This document shows, in pieces, positions 34,833 through 43,427 of a DNA stretch of 64,000 nt (positions within the stretch are counted from its first letter, which is position 1; each line of letters starts with the position of its first letter). Location: NCBI GenBank assembly GCA_934247225.1, contig CAKQJE010000011.1, positions 20,646 to 84,645 of the forward strand. The letters are read 5' to 3'. The notes beneath the pieces were generated by a model that saw nothing but the letters and a program-made list of their open reading frames with translations, was not told where the DNA came from and searched no databases. The stretch is from an uncultured Clostridia bacterium (GTDB lineage: Bacteria; Bacillota; Clostridia; Christensenellales; Borkfalkiaceae). The translations under genes and the position numbers were made by a program.

Positions 34833-36413
34833 ATGAGATTAGCAGCAAAAATTTTGAAATACGTTATAAACGCGCTTATGATTGCCGCTTGCATTATGGC
34901 TCTTGCCGGACTTGCTATAGGTCCCGTGTGGGAGTTTAAAGCGACGGTTTACTTCAACGAAGAACTCGCCGATAAACTTTCGGGCGTGGTTTCAAACGGC
35001 GGATCTTCCGAAAACGGCGACGGAGACGGAAGCGTGAAAAACGACGAGACGGACGGGGCTATGAGCGGAGAGGAAATCTTCAAACAAGCTCTTGAAGAAA
35101 TGGTTAAAGATAACGTCAAAGTTCCCGTTTCGCTTAAATTTTCCAACGAAAATTTTCTGAATTCTCTTTTCGAGAAGAACGGGCAACCCGTGGACGATCT
35201 TATCGACAGTATGGTTGACGAAGCTTTCGGCGAAGAATTCAAAGCAGAGGTCGAAAAGGTTAAAAAAAGTGCGACGAAAGGCGCGACCAAGGTTATGGTC
35301 AAGCAAGCAGTTTCGGATCTGAAAAACAGCAGCGAGCAGGCGGGCGAAATCTTCAAAGACAAGAGCGCGGACGAAATTCTTGCCGAAGCGGGAATTTCGG
35401 ACGAGGAACTCGATACCAAAATCGAAGCCGTTTACGACGTTTTAACCCAAGGCAAAACGGTTGAGGAAGCCGCGGAAAGCATTACCGATATCGTTAAAGA
35501 AGTTTACGATAAAATAAGCGAAAGCGATTTGGGAAAACAGTATCCCGACGCGTTTAAAAACACCGACGAAAGCGCCGAGGAAATGAAAAAGCAGATTTCC
35601 AAGGTTCTGGTTGCTCTTTCGATGGTGGGAAGCGGCGAAATAGACGTGGAAGATATCGGAAATATCGAAATCACGGACGAAATGCTCGCTGAGGGAATGA
35701 GCAATACCGTAAATTTAAGCGGGATTTTCGATAAAATACTTCTCGACTCCTTAAAAGAAGTTCTCGGCAGCGAAGACGCTCCGTACACCGCGCCGGAAGA
35801 CGACAGAGAACGTTCTGGCAGAACAGCTTTTAACGGCGCGTTTGGCGCGTTTTCGATAAACGACGGAATAGCTTTACTCGGATCGGTTACCGAAAACGGC
35901 GAGGCTATGGAGTCTGCAAAAGAAACGGAGTCCGTAACCGAAACGGATCCGACCGAAAAACCCGTCGAGGGCGATGACGTTTACGCCGAAATCAAGGCGA
36001 TGCTCAAAACCAAATTCAAATCGGCTGTTCCCGACGAATATAAGGACGTAATTCTTATCGTAATGAAGATAATCGCCGCGATAATTCTTTTAAACGCGCT
36101 CGTCTGGGTATATCTTCTCGTAAAACTCGTCGTGAACACGATCGTAGGAAAATTCGGCACGAAGATAAAAATCGCAACCCTTATCGGGTGGGAATCGGGT
36201 TTCAACCTCGTTATTCTGCCCACGATAGCGTTCAAACTTTTCACGACTGAAAACCCTCTGTCTTCGGCTTTGAATATTCCCGTAAGCGAGATATCGAAAA
36301 CCGTAGGTTTAAAATTTGCTTCGGGTTCGGTTTACGCGTTTTACGCGACTATCGCCGTTATCGGATTATGGATTGTCGGAAAGATACTGAACGCCGTTTT
36401 CAAAAACAAATAA
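34833..36413 (+). CDS. Large membrane protein of unknown function
   Basis: The 526-residue protein has one N-terminal membrane helix (about 11-30). A long, acidic, Ser/Glu/Asp-rich extracytoplasmic domain follows (about 35-400), with coiled-coil-like stretches rich in Lys and Glu. Three C-terminal helices lie at about 408-432, 447-470 and 500-520. The segment from 50 to 80 is a low-complexity Gly/Ser/Asp linker. No catalytic motif or known domain is evident. An AAGGA site precedes the ATG. It forms a single-gene unit with a strong bidirectional terminator. Confidence 0.65.
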   Translation: MRLAAKILKYVINALMIAACIMALAGLAIGPVWEFKATVYFNEELADKLSGVVSNGGSSENGDGDGSVKNDETDGAMSGEEIFKQALEEMVKDNVKVPVSLKFSNENFLNSLFEKNGQPVDDLIDSMVDEAFGEEFKAEVEKVKKSATKGATKVMVKQAVSDLKNSSEQAGEIFKDKSADEILAEAGISDEELDTKIEAVYDVLTQGKTVEEAAESITDIVKEVYDKISESDLGKQYPDAFKNTDESAEEMKKQISKVLVALSMVGSGEIDVEDIGNIEITDEMLAEGMSNTVNLSGIFDKILLDSLKEVLGSEDAPYTAPEDDRERSGRTAFNGAFGAFSINDGIALLGSVTENGEAMESAKETESVTETDPTEKPVEGDDVYAEIKAMLKTKFKSAVPDEYKDVILIVMKIIAAIILLNALVWVYLLVKLVVNTIVGKFGTKIKIATLIGWESGFNLVILPTIAFKLFTTENPLSSALNIPVSEISKTVGLKFASGSVYAFYATIAVIGLWIVGKILNAVFKNK

Positions 36414-36433
36414 AACTTTAAAGAATAAAAATT

Positions 36434-36468
36434 ATGCGCCGAGGCGATTTTCGCCTCGGCGCATTTTA
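36434..36468. terminator. Bidirectional terminator between convergent genes
   Basis: ATGCGCCGAGGCGA and TCGCCTCGGCGCAT are perfect 14-nt arms with a 3-nt loop, T run on the plus side and AT-rich sequence on the minus side. Confidence 0.85.
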
Positions 36469-36491
36469 ATGTTTCTGTTTCGTTGAACCGA

Positions 36492-38396
36492 TTATTCTTC
36501 GGGAGTCTCGGTAACGTCGGGAGTTTCGGGGGGTTCGGGTGCGATTTTCGCAACAAGCGTGAATTCCACTTCGTCGATATCGCTCGTTATGGCAGAGATG
36601 ACTGCTTCGTCCGTAAGGAGCGTAGCGTTTTCATAATTTTCGTCGGTAACGTAAATTTTGACGCCGAGATCGACCGAATAATCCTTTTCGGAAAGGATAT
36701 TCGTAAACGTGTAAACGAGATAGCCGTCTTCGTCGAGTTCTCTCTGAATCATAACGGGATCGTTGCAAACGACTTTATAATAATCGGCTTCGCCCGTTTC
36801 GTAGTTCTTCACGATTTTAAAATAAGACGTTGCGGCAACGATATTTCCGTTTGCGTCGACCGTATAAGTGATTTTCCGGCAGGAGCTGTATTCGTTATAA
36901 ATAAATCCTTCGTGATCGCCCGCTTCTACGTCGACGACAACGTCGGGAGTTTTGATAACGTCGTCGAATTCCTTATATTCGTCGCCCGCAATGCGTTCGC
37001 GTTTGAAGTTAAGCTCGAACTCGCCGTTAATCGTTACGCCGGGGATTGTTATCTGACCTATGACGTTTCCGGAAGGTCCGGTGATGTCGCTCGAAGAATC
37101 TTCGACGGGAGTGAAGTTCTCGGCTTTGATTTTCGATTTGAGGATATTACCTTTTCCGTCGAGGACGAAAGAGATCGTAAGACCTTTGAAGCCGTCTACG
37201 ATTTTGTTTATTTCCGTTTCGTAATCGGTATCTTCCGTGTTGTTTCCGTACTTATTGATAATCTGATAAAGGCTCAGCGTTTTGCAGTCTTTTATAATAG
37301 CTTCCGCGTCGAAAGAAGGAATTGCGCCTGCTTCCGTTTCCGTCTGACCCGCGCTCGCCGCCATTCTGAGTATCGTCGAGACGGTTTCGAAAGATTTTTC
37401 TCCGAACATATTGGTTATGAAACTTTCGGCAGGAGTGGTCGCCACGGTGTGGTTGAATTCTTTGATTTTTTGCGAGTTTAAAACGATTTCGTAGCCCGCT
37501 TCGACTTTGTTGATATCCGCAATCGAAACCACGATGTTGTGCAAAGCCGCGTTGAGCTGAGAAACGGTGTTATCGTTACCGTCCGCGGTTCTGATGCTCG
37601 CGATAAAGCTGTTTAAAAGGGCTTTGTAATTTGCCTCCGTGCCGCTTCCGCTCGTTCCCGTATCGGGAACGGTTTCGTCGGGTAAAGATCCCGAAGCGCC
37701 CGCAACGGCGTCTTTAATGTATTCGATCGTGCGGACGACGACTTCGTTATTAACTCTCGCGTAAACCTTTTCTTCGCCGCCCGAAACGACGATAAGTTTA
37801 AGCTCGCTGCCGCTGTTTACGATGCGAACGTTTAAGCTTACGGGTTGGGTTGTAACGTTATCGTTTTCCTTAACCTGTCCGTTGCCTTCGATATTTATGG
37901 ACAAAAGATCCTTTGCAAGCTCCTGATTGTCGTCTTCGGAAAGCGCGCCTTCGCTTTTGCCGCCGAGCGCGCTGACGTTATCGAGAGTGTAAACGTCATC
38001 GCCGTGAGTAACGGTAATATTTCCGACGTTTTTGAAGCTGTAATATGTAGTATCCAAAATCGAAAGGAAGGTGTTTGCGTAAAATTTGTTGTTCGACGGG
38101 TCTTTTGTCTGACAACCCGTATGAACGCAGAAACCTGCCGCAAACTCGTGTCCGAGTTTGGTAATCGGAATAAATTCGCCTACTCTTTCGCCGCATTTCT
38201 TACATATGTAAGCTTGTTTTCCGTCTGTCGTACAGGTTGCGGATAATACGACTTGAAGTTCCGTTTCCGTGTGCAGACAGTTTTCGGTGGTGCCTGAATT
38301 GGCGGAGTCGCTGCCGCTACTTTCTTTACATGACGTAAACAATACGAGCGATAACGAAAGCGTAAGGCATAACAGCAATGAAACTATTCTTTTCAT
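36492..38396 (-). CDS. Predicted lipoprotein, function unknown
   Basis: The 634-residue protein has a signal peptide and the lipobox LVLFTSC (Cys about 23), indicating surface anchoring. After a Ser/Gly linker comes a short zinc-ribbon-like segment (CTTDGKQAYICKKCGERV, about 53-70), resembling the cysteine pairs in the LRR protein at 9.4-11.1 kb. The rest is beta-rich with no recognised domain and ends in a Pro/Glu/Thr-rich tail. The ATG after AAAGGAG is chosen over a longer frame that would precede the signal peptide. Promoter: TTGACA (complement 38487-38492), 17 bp, TATAAT (complement 38464-38469). Confidence 0.75.
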   Translation of the reverse strand: MKRIVSLLLCLTLSLSLVLFTSCKESSGSDSANSGTTENCLHTETELQVVLSATCTTDGKQAYICKKCGERVGEFIPITKLGHEFAAGFCVHTGCQTKDPSNNKFYANTFLSILDTTYYSFKNVGNITVTHGDDVYTLDNVSALGGKSEGALSEDDNQELAKDLLSINIEGNGQVKENDNVTTQPVSLNVRIVNSGSELKLIVVSGGEEKVYARVNNEVVVRTIEYIKDAVAGASGSLPDETVPDTGTSGSGTEANYKALLNSFIASIRTADGNDNTVSQLNAALHNIVVSIADINKVEAGYEIVLNSQKIKEFNHTVATTPAESFITNMFGEKSFETVSTILRMAASAGQTETEAGAIPSFDAEAIIKDCKTLSLYQIINKYGNNTEDTDYETEINKIVDGFKGLTISFVLDGKGNILKSKIKAENFTPVEDSSSDITGPSGNVIGQITIPGVTINGEFELNFKRERIAGDEYKEFDDVIKTPDVVVDVEAGDHEGFIYNEYSSCRKITYTVDANGNIVAATSYFKIVKNYETGEADYYKVVCNDPVMIQRELDEDGYLVYTFTNILSEKDYSVDLGVKIYVTDENYENATLLTDEAVISAITSDIDEVEFTLVAKIAPEPPETPDVTETPEE

Positions 38397-38463
38397 ATTT
38401 TTCTCCTTTTGTCCGCAAAGAAAATTTGGTGTTTTTTGCGGGCATTTATTTCTTTTCGGCTTG

Positions 38464-38492
38464 ATTATACCATAATTATTATACGCTGTCAA
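38464..38492 (-). promoter_or_regulatory. Consensus promoter of the lipoprotein gene
   Basis: Perfect TTGACA and TATAAT on the minus strand with a 17-bp spacer. Confidence 0.85.
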
Positions 38493-38528
38493 TAGCGAAT
38501 TGTAAACGAATGATAAGAATTTATAAAA

Positions 38529-38560
38529 AATAAGCGAAAGAACGGTTTCCTTCGCTTATT
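38529..38560 (-). terminator. Terminator of the dehydratase operon
   Basis: AATAAGCGAAGG and CTTTCGCTTATT arms, followed on the minus strand by a T-rich run. Confidence 0.75.
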
Positions 38561-38583
38561 GTCTTATTTTGTTTATAAACCCG

Positions 38584-38617
38584 AAAAGTCGGGCTATAAG
38601 TCGATTAACGGCGTGTT
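38584..38617 (+). repeat. Conserved-loop terminator element, copy 5
   Basis: Contains GGGCTATAAGTCGATTAACG followed by GCGTGTTTT. It lies immediately downstream of the leftward PduO-like gene but is oriented against it. Confidence 0.7.
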
Positions 38618-38624
38618 TTGCGGG

Positions 38625-39620
38625 TTATCGGTCGAAAACCGACAAGGCGTATTCGCAAAGAGAATGGTCTTCTTCGCCCGTTCCGCCGCTTATGCCTAAT
38701 CCTCCTACGACTTTGCCGTTACGTTTAAGAGGAACGCCGCCCCCGATTATCATAAGCTTTTCGTCGTTTTGAAGTCCGTAAAAAGTTTCGCCGGGTTTAA
38801 CGAGCGAGGAAAGTTCCATGGTACTCATTTTGAGCGCGGCTGCGGTGTAAGCCTTTTTGACCGCAACGTTGAAGCTGACCAAAAACGCTCCGTCCATAAC
38901 GTGTACCGAAACGGGATTGCCTTGCTCGTTGCAAACGGCGATAACGGCTTTTTTGCCCCGTTTTTCGGCTTCTTTTTCTATTTTTTCGGTCAAAGCCTTG
39001 GCTTCTTCCAGCGTTATAGCCGAGCCTATCATTCTTTTCACCACGTTTTCGATAATTTTCTCCGTCGGAACGTTTTTTGAGGAAGACACCGACGAGTTGT
39101 CCGTTTGCGATAGCGTAAAACCTTTTTCGCTTAAAGAATTCGCCTTTTTAACCTCTGCCGCGAAAAGCTTGGAAAGGACGTTGAGATAACCTGTCGCCCC
39201 TTTCGGCGAACCGTATTTAAGGTCTGCCGCGACGAGTTCTCTTTCGGCTTTTCTTGCGGTTGTTTTAACTTTGTTGAACTTCGCGGAAAGCTCGTTAAGC
39301 GGTTTTTCGGAAGCTTCATTAAAACGCGAAAGTGCGGCTATAAGTTCGTTAAGCCGCATAATTTCGTTGTCCGTAACGAAAAATTCCGCGTTTCGGGGGG
39401 CTGCAACGCCTTTTATGATTTTCTCGATTACGGGAAGAATTTCCTTTATCTCGGGCGCGAAATTTTCGCCGCCCTCCGCCGTAATGCAAAGATACGCTTC
39501 CGCGGAAAGCTCCTCCAAAGCTCCGATCGCCGAAAATCTCGGGTCGGATTTGGAAATCTTAAATTGTGAGGATAGGGTCGACTTTCCGTCGCCGCCTTTC
39601 CCGAAGCGAATATCGTCCAT
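38625..39620 (-). CDS. PduO-like protein: cobalamin adenosyltransferase domain plus GlcG/HbpS domain
   Basis: The 331-residue protein has two domains. Residues about 1-170 resemble PduO-type ATP:cob(I)alamin adenosyltransferases, with GKGGDGKSTLSS, KSDPRFSAIGALEELSA, and the catalytic-helix motif TTARKAERELVAADL. Residues about 190-331 are a GlcG/HbpS (DUF336) domain, ending GGVPLKRNGKVVGGLGISGG. It is the third gene of an operon with a B12-independent dehydratase, starting 1 nt after the activase stop. Some N-terminal motif positions deviate from the consensus, so enzymatic activity is not assured. Confidence 0.75.
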   Translation of the reverse strand: MDDIRFGKGGDGKSTLSSQFKISKSDPRFSAIGALEELSAEAYLCITAEGGENFAPEIKEILPVIEKIIKGVAAPRNAEFFVTDNEIMRLNELIAALSRFNEASEKPLNELSAKFNKVKTTARKAERELVAADLKYGSPKGATGYLNVLSKLFAAEVKKANSLSEKGFTLSQTDNSSVSSSKNVPTEKIIENVVKRMIGSAITLEEAKALTEKIEKEAEKRGKKAVIAVCNEQGNPVSVHVMDGAFLVSFNVAVKKAYTAAALKMSTMELSSLVKPGETFYGLQNDEKLMIIGGGVPLKRNGKVVGGLGISGGTGEEDHSLCEYALSVFDR

Positions 39621-39621
39621 T

Positions 39622-40407
39622 TCAGCCGCCTATTTGTCCTTTAAGTCCGTAGGACTCCACAACCGCTAAAAGCTCGTTCATAAGCTCTTTCGACGGCGGT
39701 TCTATTCCCGTTAAGGAATAATCTCTGCCGAGTCCTTTATATTTGTCCGTTCCTATCCTGTGATAGGGAAGAATGTGCATTTCCGTTACGCCTTTAAGCG
39801 AGCTTGCGAATTTCGCGATTTCGCCTATCTCCTCTTTCGTCGCGTTGAAAGTGGGGATAACGGGCGTTCTCACGATAAGCTTAGTTCCCGCATTGGTGAT
39901 TTTAACGGCGTTTTCGAGAATTCTCTCGTTGGGTTGAGAGGTAAATTCCTTATGTTTCGCGCTGTTTATGTGCTTGATATCCATAAGGTAAAGGTCGAGA
40001 TAGGGAAGATAACGGGAAATTACCGAAAAATCGGCGAAGCCCGTCGACTCCATAGCCGTGTTTATGCCCCTTTCCTTAGCCGCTTTCAAAAGCGCGACGG
40101 CGAAATCGGGTTGAGTTAAGGACTCTCCGCCCGAAAGGGTAAGTCCCCCGCCCGAACGCCTGTAATATATTCTGTCTCTTTCGATAATATCGATAATCTC
40201 GCCGACGGTAACGTCTTTTCCTACGATTTTTTCCTTGCCGCCGAGCGTCATTTTCTCGATTTCGTAATGCTGCCCCTCGGGGTTGCAGCACCATTTGCAG
40301 CGAAGCGGACAGCCTTTCAAAAAGACGATAGTTCTTATTCCTCCGCCGTCGTGAATGGAATAACGCTGAATATCGAATATTCTGCCTTTAACGTCGAGTT
40401 CGTCCAT
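39622..40407 (-). CDS. dhaB2: Glycyl-radical enzyme activase (radical SAM), short form
   Basis: This enzyme installs the glycyl radical on its partner dehydratase using S-adenosylmethionine. The radical-SAM cysteines are in KGCPLRCKWCCNPEGQ (Cys33, 37 and 40). RRSGGGLTLSGGE near residue 83 binds SAM. Activases of diol dehydratases usually carry an extra ferredoxin-like insert with two more Fe-S clusters after this motif. Here the insert is missing, giving 261 rather than about 300 residues. The gene starts 6 nt after the dehydratase stop, so the partner assignment is secure. Confidence 0.88.
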   Translation of the reverse strand: MDELDVKGRIFDIQRYSIHDGGGIRTIVFLKGCPLRCKWCCNPEGQHYEIEKMTLGGKEKIVGKDVTVGEIIDIIERDRIYYRRSGGGLTLSGGESLTQPDFAVALLKAAKERGINTAMESTGFADFSVISRYLPYLDLYLMDIKHINSAKHKEFTSQPNERILENAVKITNAGTKLIVRTPVIPTFNATKEEIGEIAKFASSLKGVTEMHILPYHRIGTDKYKGLGRDYSLTGIEPPSKELMNELLAVVESYGLKGQIGG

Positions 40408-40413
40408 AGTTTA

Positions 40414-42939
40414 TCAGAAACTCCCTTGTTCGGTACGGTTGATAATGTCTTCCTGCAAGGAGCGGGAAAGAGTTGTGAAGAGCGCGGAGTAACCGGCGAC
40501 TCTTACGACGAGTCCCGTGTAATTTTCGGGGTGTTTCTGCGCGTCGCGAAGAGTCTCGCGGCTTACGACGTTGAACTGCATATGGCTGCCCTTTCTGTCG
40601 AAGTAGCCCTGAACGAGCGCGACGAAGTTTTCAAGCCCGTTCACGCCCGCAAGCGCGGTCGGGTGGAATTTCATGTTGTAAAGCGTGCCGTTCGAAGCGA
40701 TGAAATGATCGAGCGTGGAAACGGAGTTGCAAGCCGCGGTCGGTCCGTGACTGTCTCTTCCCGCCGCAGGAGAAACGCCGTCCGCAACCGGGGTGTAGGC
40801 AAGTCTGCCGTCGGGGGTTGCGCCGGTCTGAGCGCCGAGCGGAACGTTCGCCGAAACGGGGTAAAGCCCCGCCTGGAATTTTCCGCCGCGCGGATTGGAG
40901 TATTTTTCAAGCTCTTTGGTGTAAATATAAGCTATTTTGCGGGCGAATTCGTCCACTTCCTTAACGTCGTTGCCGTATTTCGGAAGAGTTTCTATATCCT
41001 TTAAAAGCTTGTCATATTCAGCTTTGTCTTCTTCGGAGCAGGGATTTTTCTTAACGGCGTTAAACACCGAAGCGATATCGGCTTCCGAAAGTTTTTTGCC
41101 CTCGGCGGCAAGTTTTTGGCAAACCTTAACGGTGAGTTTTTCTGCGTTTCCGTCGTCGAGATCTTTGCCGTAATTATGTTCGAGAGCTTCTTTTATGAAC
41201 GCGAGCGAATATTTCCCCTCGTCGAAAACAAGGGTTTTAACCGCCCACATGGAGTCCGCCATATTGGCGATGCCGAAGCCTTGCGGACCCGTGAAGTTGT
41301 AAACCGCGCCGCCTTCCTGAACGCTCTTGCCTTTCTTCACGCAGTCCTCTATCATGCACGAAAGGAAGGGGAGCGGACATCTCTCGGCGTGAGCTACGTC
41401 GATCGCGTTGTCTGCGTTTACAAGCAGCGATACCATATAATCGGACTGAGCTTTGTATGCGTCGTAAAACTCCTCGAAAGTTTCCATTTCGGAAACGTCG
41501 CCCGTTTCTACGCCTACTTTTTCGCCGTCCTCCACGCCGTTTTTGAATACCATTTCGAGCGGGCGGCACATATTGAAGAACGCCGCGTCGTGCCAGCCGT
41601 CCGTTTTGCCGCTCTTTTGCGGTTCCACGCAGCCGATGATGTTGTAATCTCTCGCGTCCTCCAAGGTAAGTCCTCTCGACATAAGCGCGGGGATGATGAC
41701 CTCGTCGTTATAGTAAGCCGGGAAGCCTATGCCCGTGCGGGTGAGTTCGGCGGCTCTTATTAAAAACGCGTGCGGCGAACCGTTCCATACTCTTACCGAG
41801 AACGAGGGTTGCGGCAAAAATACGTGTTCGGTCGCGGTTATCGTCATAAACGAAAGGTCGTTGGTGACGTCCTCGCCGTAAGAATTCTGTCCGCCGGCGA
41901 TAAGGTTCTGGAAAAGGCTGTACCCCGCAAAGCCTTCCGCCGAAACGGCGTCTCTGCATTTGTTGAGGTCGTTGAGCTTAACCCAGATACAATCGATGTA
42001 TTCCTGAGCCTGTTCCCTCGTCATACCGCCGTCGAGCGATTTTTTGTAGAGAGGGTACATGTATTGGTCGAATCTTCCCGGGGAAATGGAGTGTCCGCTC
42101 GACTCGGTCTGCAAAAGCATCTGAACGAACCAGAAACTCTGGCAGGCTTCGTAGAAGTTTCTCGCCCCGAACTCGGGAACTCTGTCGCAGTTTTCGGAGA
42201 TTTTAAGAAGTTCTTCGCGCCTTTTCGCGTTTGTCTCCTTGCCCGCCATTTCTTTCGCTAAGCGGGAATATCTCTTTGCGTAACGGATGACGGCTCTTAA
42301 AGAAATAAGCATAGCTTCCAAAAGCGCGTGCTTTTTGCAGTAATTTCCGTCCGAAACTTTCATTGAGGAAAGTTCGTCCTCGATTTCTTTTATGTATTCG
42401 GTATATCCGTAAGTTATTACTTTACCGTAGTCCACCGTAACGTGACCTATTCCGTTATAGAAATAGTTTCCCGGGGTGAACATATTGTGCTTCATCGCAA
42501 CGAGCGTTTCTTTCGACATATAGGACGTTGCGAGGTCGCTCGTCGTTTTGCCTTTCCAATATTTGTAAACTTCGTGAAGAGTTTTCTTGGTCTCTTCCGA
42601 GATATAGAACGGGTCGGCGGTACGTGTTGCGACCGTGTCGAATTCGGCTTCCAACCACTCGAAAGAATATTCGGGGAAAACCTGGCAGCTTCTCGGGCGG
42701 AGCGTTGCCGAACCGACGATAAGCTCGTCTTCCCTGATGATTATCGGGATATTGTCGAGAATATGCTCGAAGGCTTTGGCTCTTCTCGTTATGATCGGTT
42801 CGCCTTCCGTCGCTTTGTAGGACTCCGTCAAAAGCACGGCTCTGTCCGCTTCTATCTGCGGAGGCAGAAGGAAAAGATCCTTTTTGAGCTTGTCTATTCT
42901 CGGTGACTTTTCAATTTTTTTAACGTAAAAATCCGCCAT
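40414..42939 (-). CDS. dhaB1: Glycyl-radical glycerol/1,2-diol dehydratase (B12-independent)
   Basis: The 841-residue enzyme belongs to the pyruvate-formate-lyase-like superfamily. The thiyl Cys437 and Glu439 are in DYNIIGCVEPQKSGKTDGWH. The glycyl radical site is Gly816 in RVAGYS. These motifs, and the general line of the sequence, match the Clostridium butyricum-type glycerol dehydratase DhaB1 as I recall it, rather than pyruvate formate-lyase. It would convert glycerol to 3-hydroxypropionaldehyde or 1,2-propanediol to propanal. No aldehyde or alcohol dehydrogenase and no microcompartment shell genes are nearby. The start after GGGAGAAAATC is preferred. The promoter is a perfect leftward TTGACA/TATAAT. 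Confidence 0.82.
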   Translation of the reverse strand: MADFYVKKIEKSPRIDKLKKDLFLLPPQIEADRAVLLTESYKATEGEPIITRRAKAFEHILDNIPIIIREDELIVGSATLRPRSCQVFPEYSFEWLEAEFDTVATRTADPFYISEETKKTLHEVYKYWKGKTTSDLATSYMSKETLVAMKHNMFTPGNYFYNGIGHVTVDYGKVITYGYTEYIKEIEDELSSMKVSDGNYCKKHALLEAMLISLRAVIRYAKRYSRLAKEMAGKETNAKRREELLKISENCDRVPEFGARNFYEACQSFWFVQMLLQTESSGHSISPGRFDQYMYPLYKKSLDGGMTREQAQEYIDCIWVKLNDLNKCRDAVSAEGFAGYSLFQNLIAGGQNSYGEDVTNDLSFMTITATEHVFLPQPSFSVRVWNGSPHAFLIRAAELTRTGIGFPAYYNDEVIIPALMSRGLTLEDARDYNIIGCVEPQKSGKTDGWHDAAFFNMCRPLEMVFKNGVEDGEKVGVETGDVSEMETFEEFYDAYKAQSDYMVSLLVNADNAIDVAHAERCPLPFLSCMIEDCVKKGKSVQEGGAVYNFTGPQGFGIANMADSMWAVKTLVFDEGKYSLAFIKEALEHNYGKDLDDGNAEKLTVKVCQKLAAEGKKLSEADIASVFNAVKKNPCSEEDKAEYDKLLKDIETLPKYGNDVKEVDEFARKIAYIYTKELEKYSNPRGGKFQAGLYPVSANVPLGAQTGATPDGRLAYTPVADGVSPAAGRDSHGPTAACNSVSTLDHFIASNGTLYNMKFHPTALAGVNGLENFVALVQGYFDRKGSHMQFNVVSRETLRDAQKHPENYTGLVVRVAGYSALFTTLSRSLQEDIINRTEQGSF

Positions 42940-43427
42940 GATTTTCTCCCGCGCGAACGATTTTGTCCGCAATATTTTTCGCGAAGACGAAAATAAGTCT
43001 CCGCTTGCCGATTACATTATAATATAATACCCTCTGCTTGTCAATGGTTTTTTTGTTTTTTGTTGTTTTTTGTCCGAAAATTTTTCTCGGTTTACACATA
43101 AAATTATTTCAAACGGGCGTTTTTGCCCGAAAAACAGGCAAAAACGCCCGAAAAGCCCGATTTTGCGGAAAATCGGCAAAAAACGAAAATTTATAACAAA
43201 ACCACACAAAAGCAAGAAAAACAACAGGAATTCTTTTCGTTCTCCGATTCGGAGAGTGATTTTTCGGGTATTCTGTGCAGAAAAGAATACCGTCTCCGAT
43301 AAATATAGACCGCTTGAAGCCGATAGTTTGCGAAAACGCTTGAAAAAAAATTTCGGGTCGTTTATACTTGTATCGTAGTAATGTGCGGAATTTTCGATTT
43401 TTTCCGCACGAAAAACGGAGGACGGAA
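42940..43427. promoter_or_regulatory. Divergent intergenic region with dehydratase promoter and palindrome
   Basis: The leftward promoter is TTGACA (complement of 43039-43044), 17 bp, TATAAT (complement of 43016-43021). At 43114-43150, CGGGCGTTTTTGCC and GGCAAAAACGCCCG are perfect 14-nt arms with a 9-nt loop, possibly an operator or old terminator. No gene is convincing in the rest. The rightward glycosyltransferase promoter was not resolved. Confidence 0.65.
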
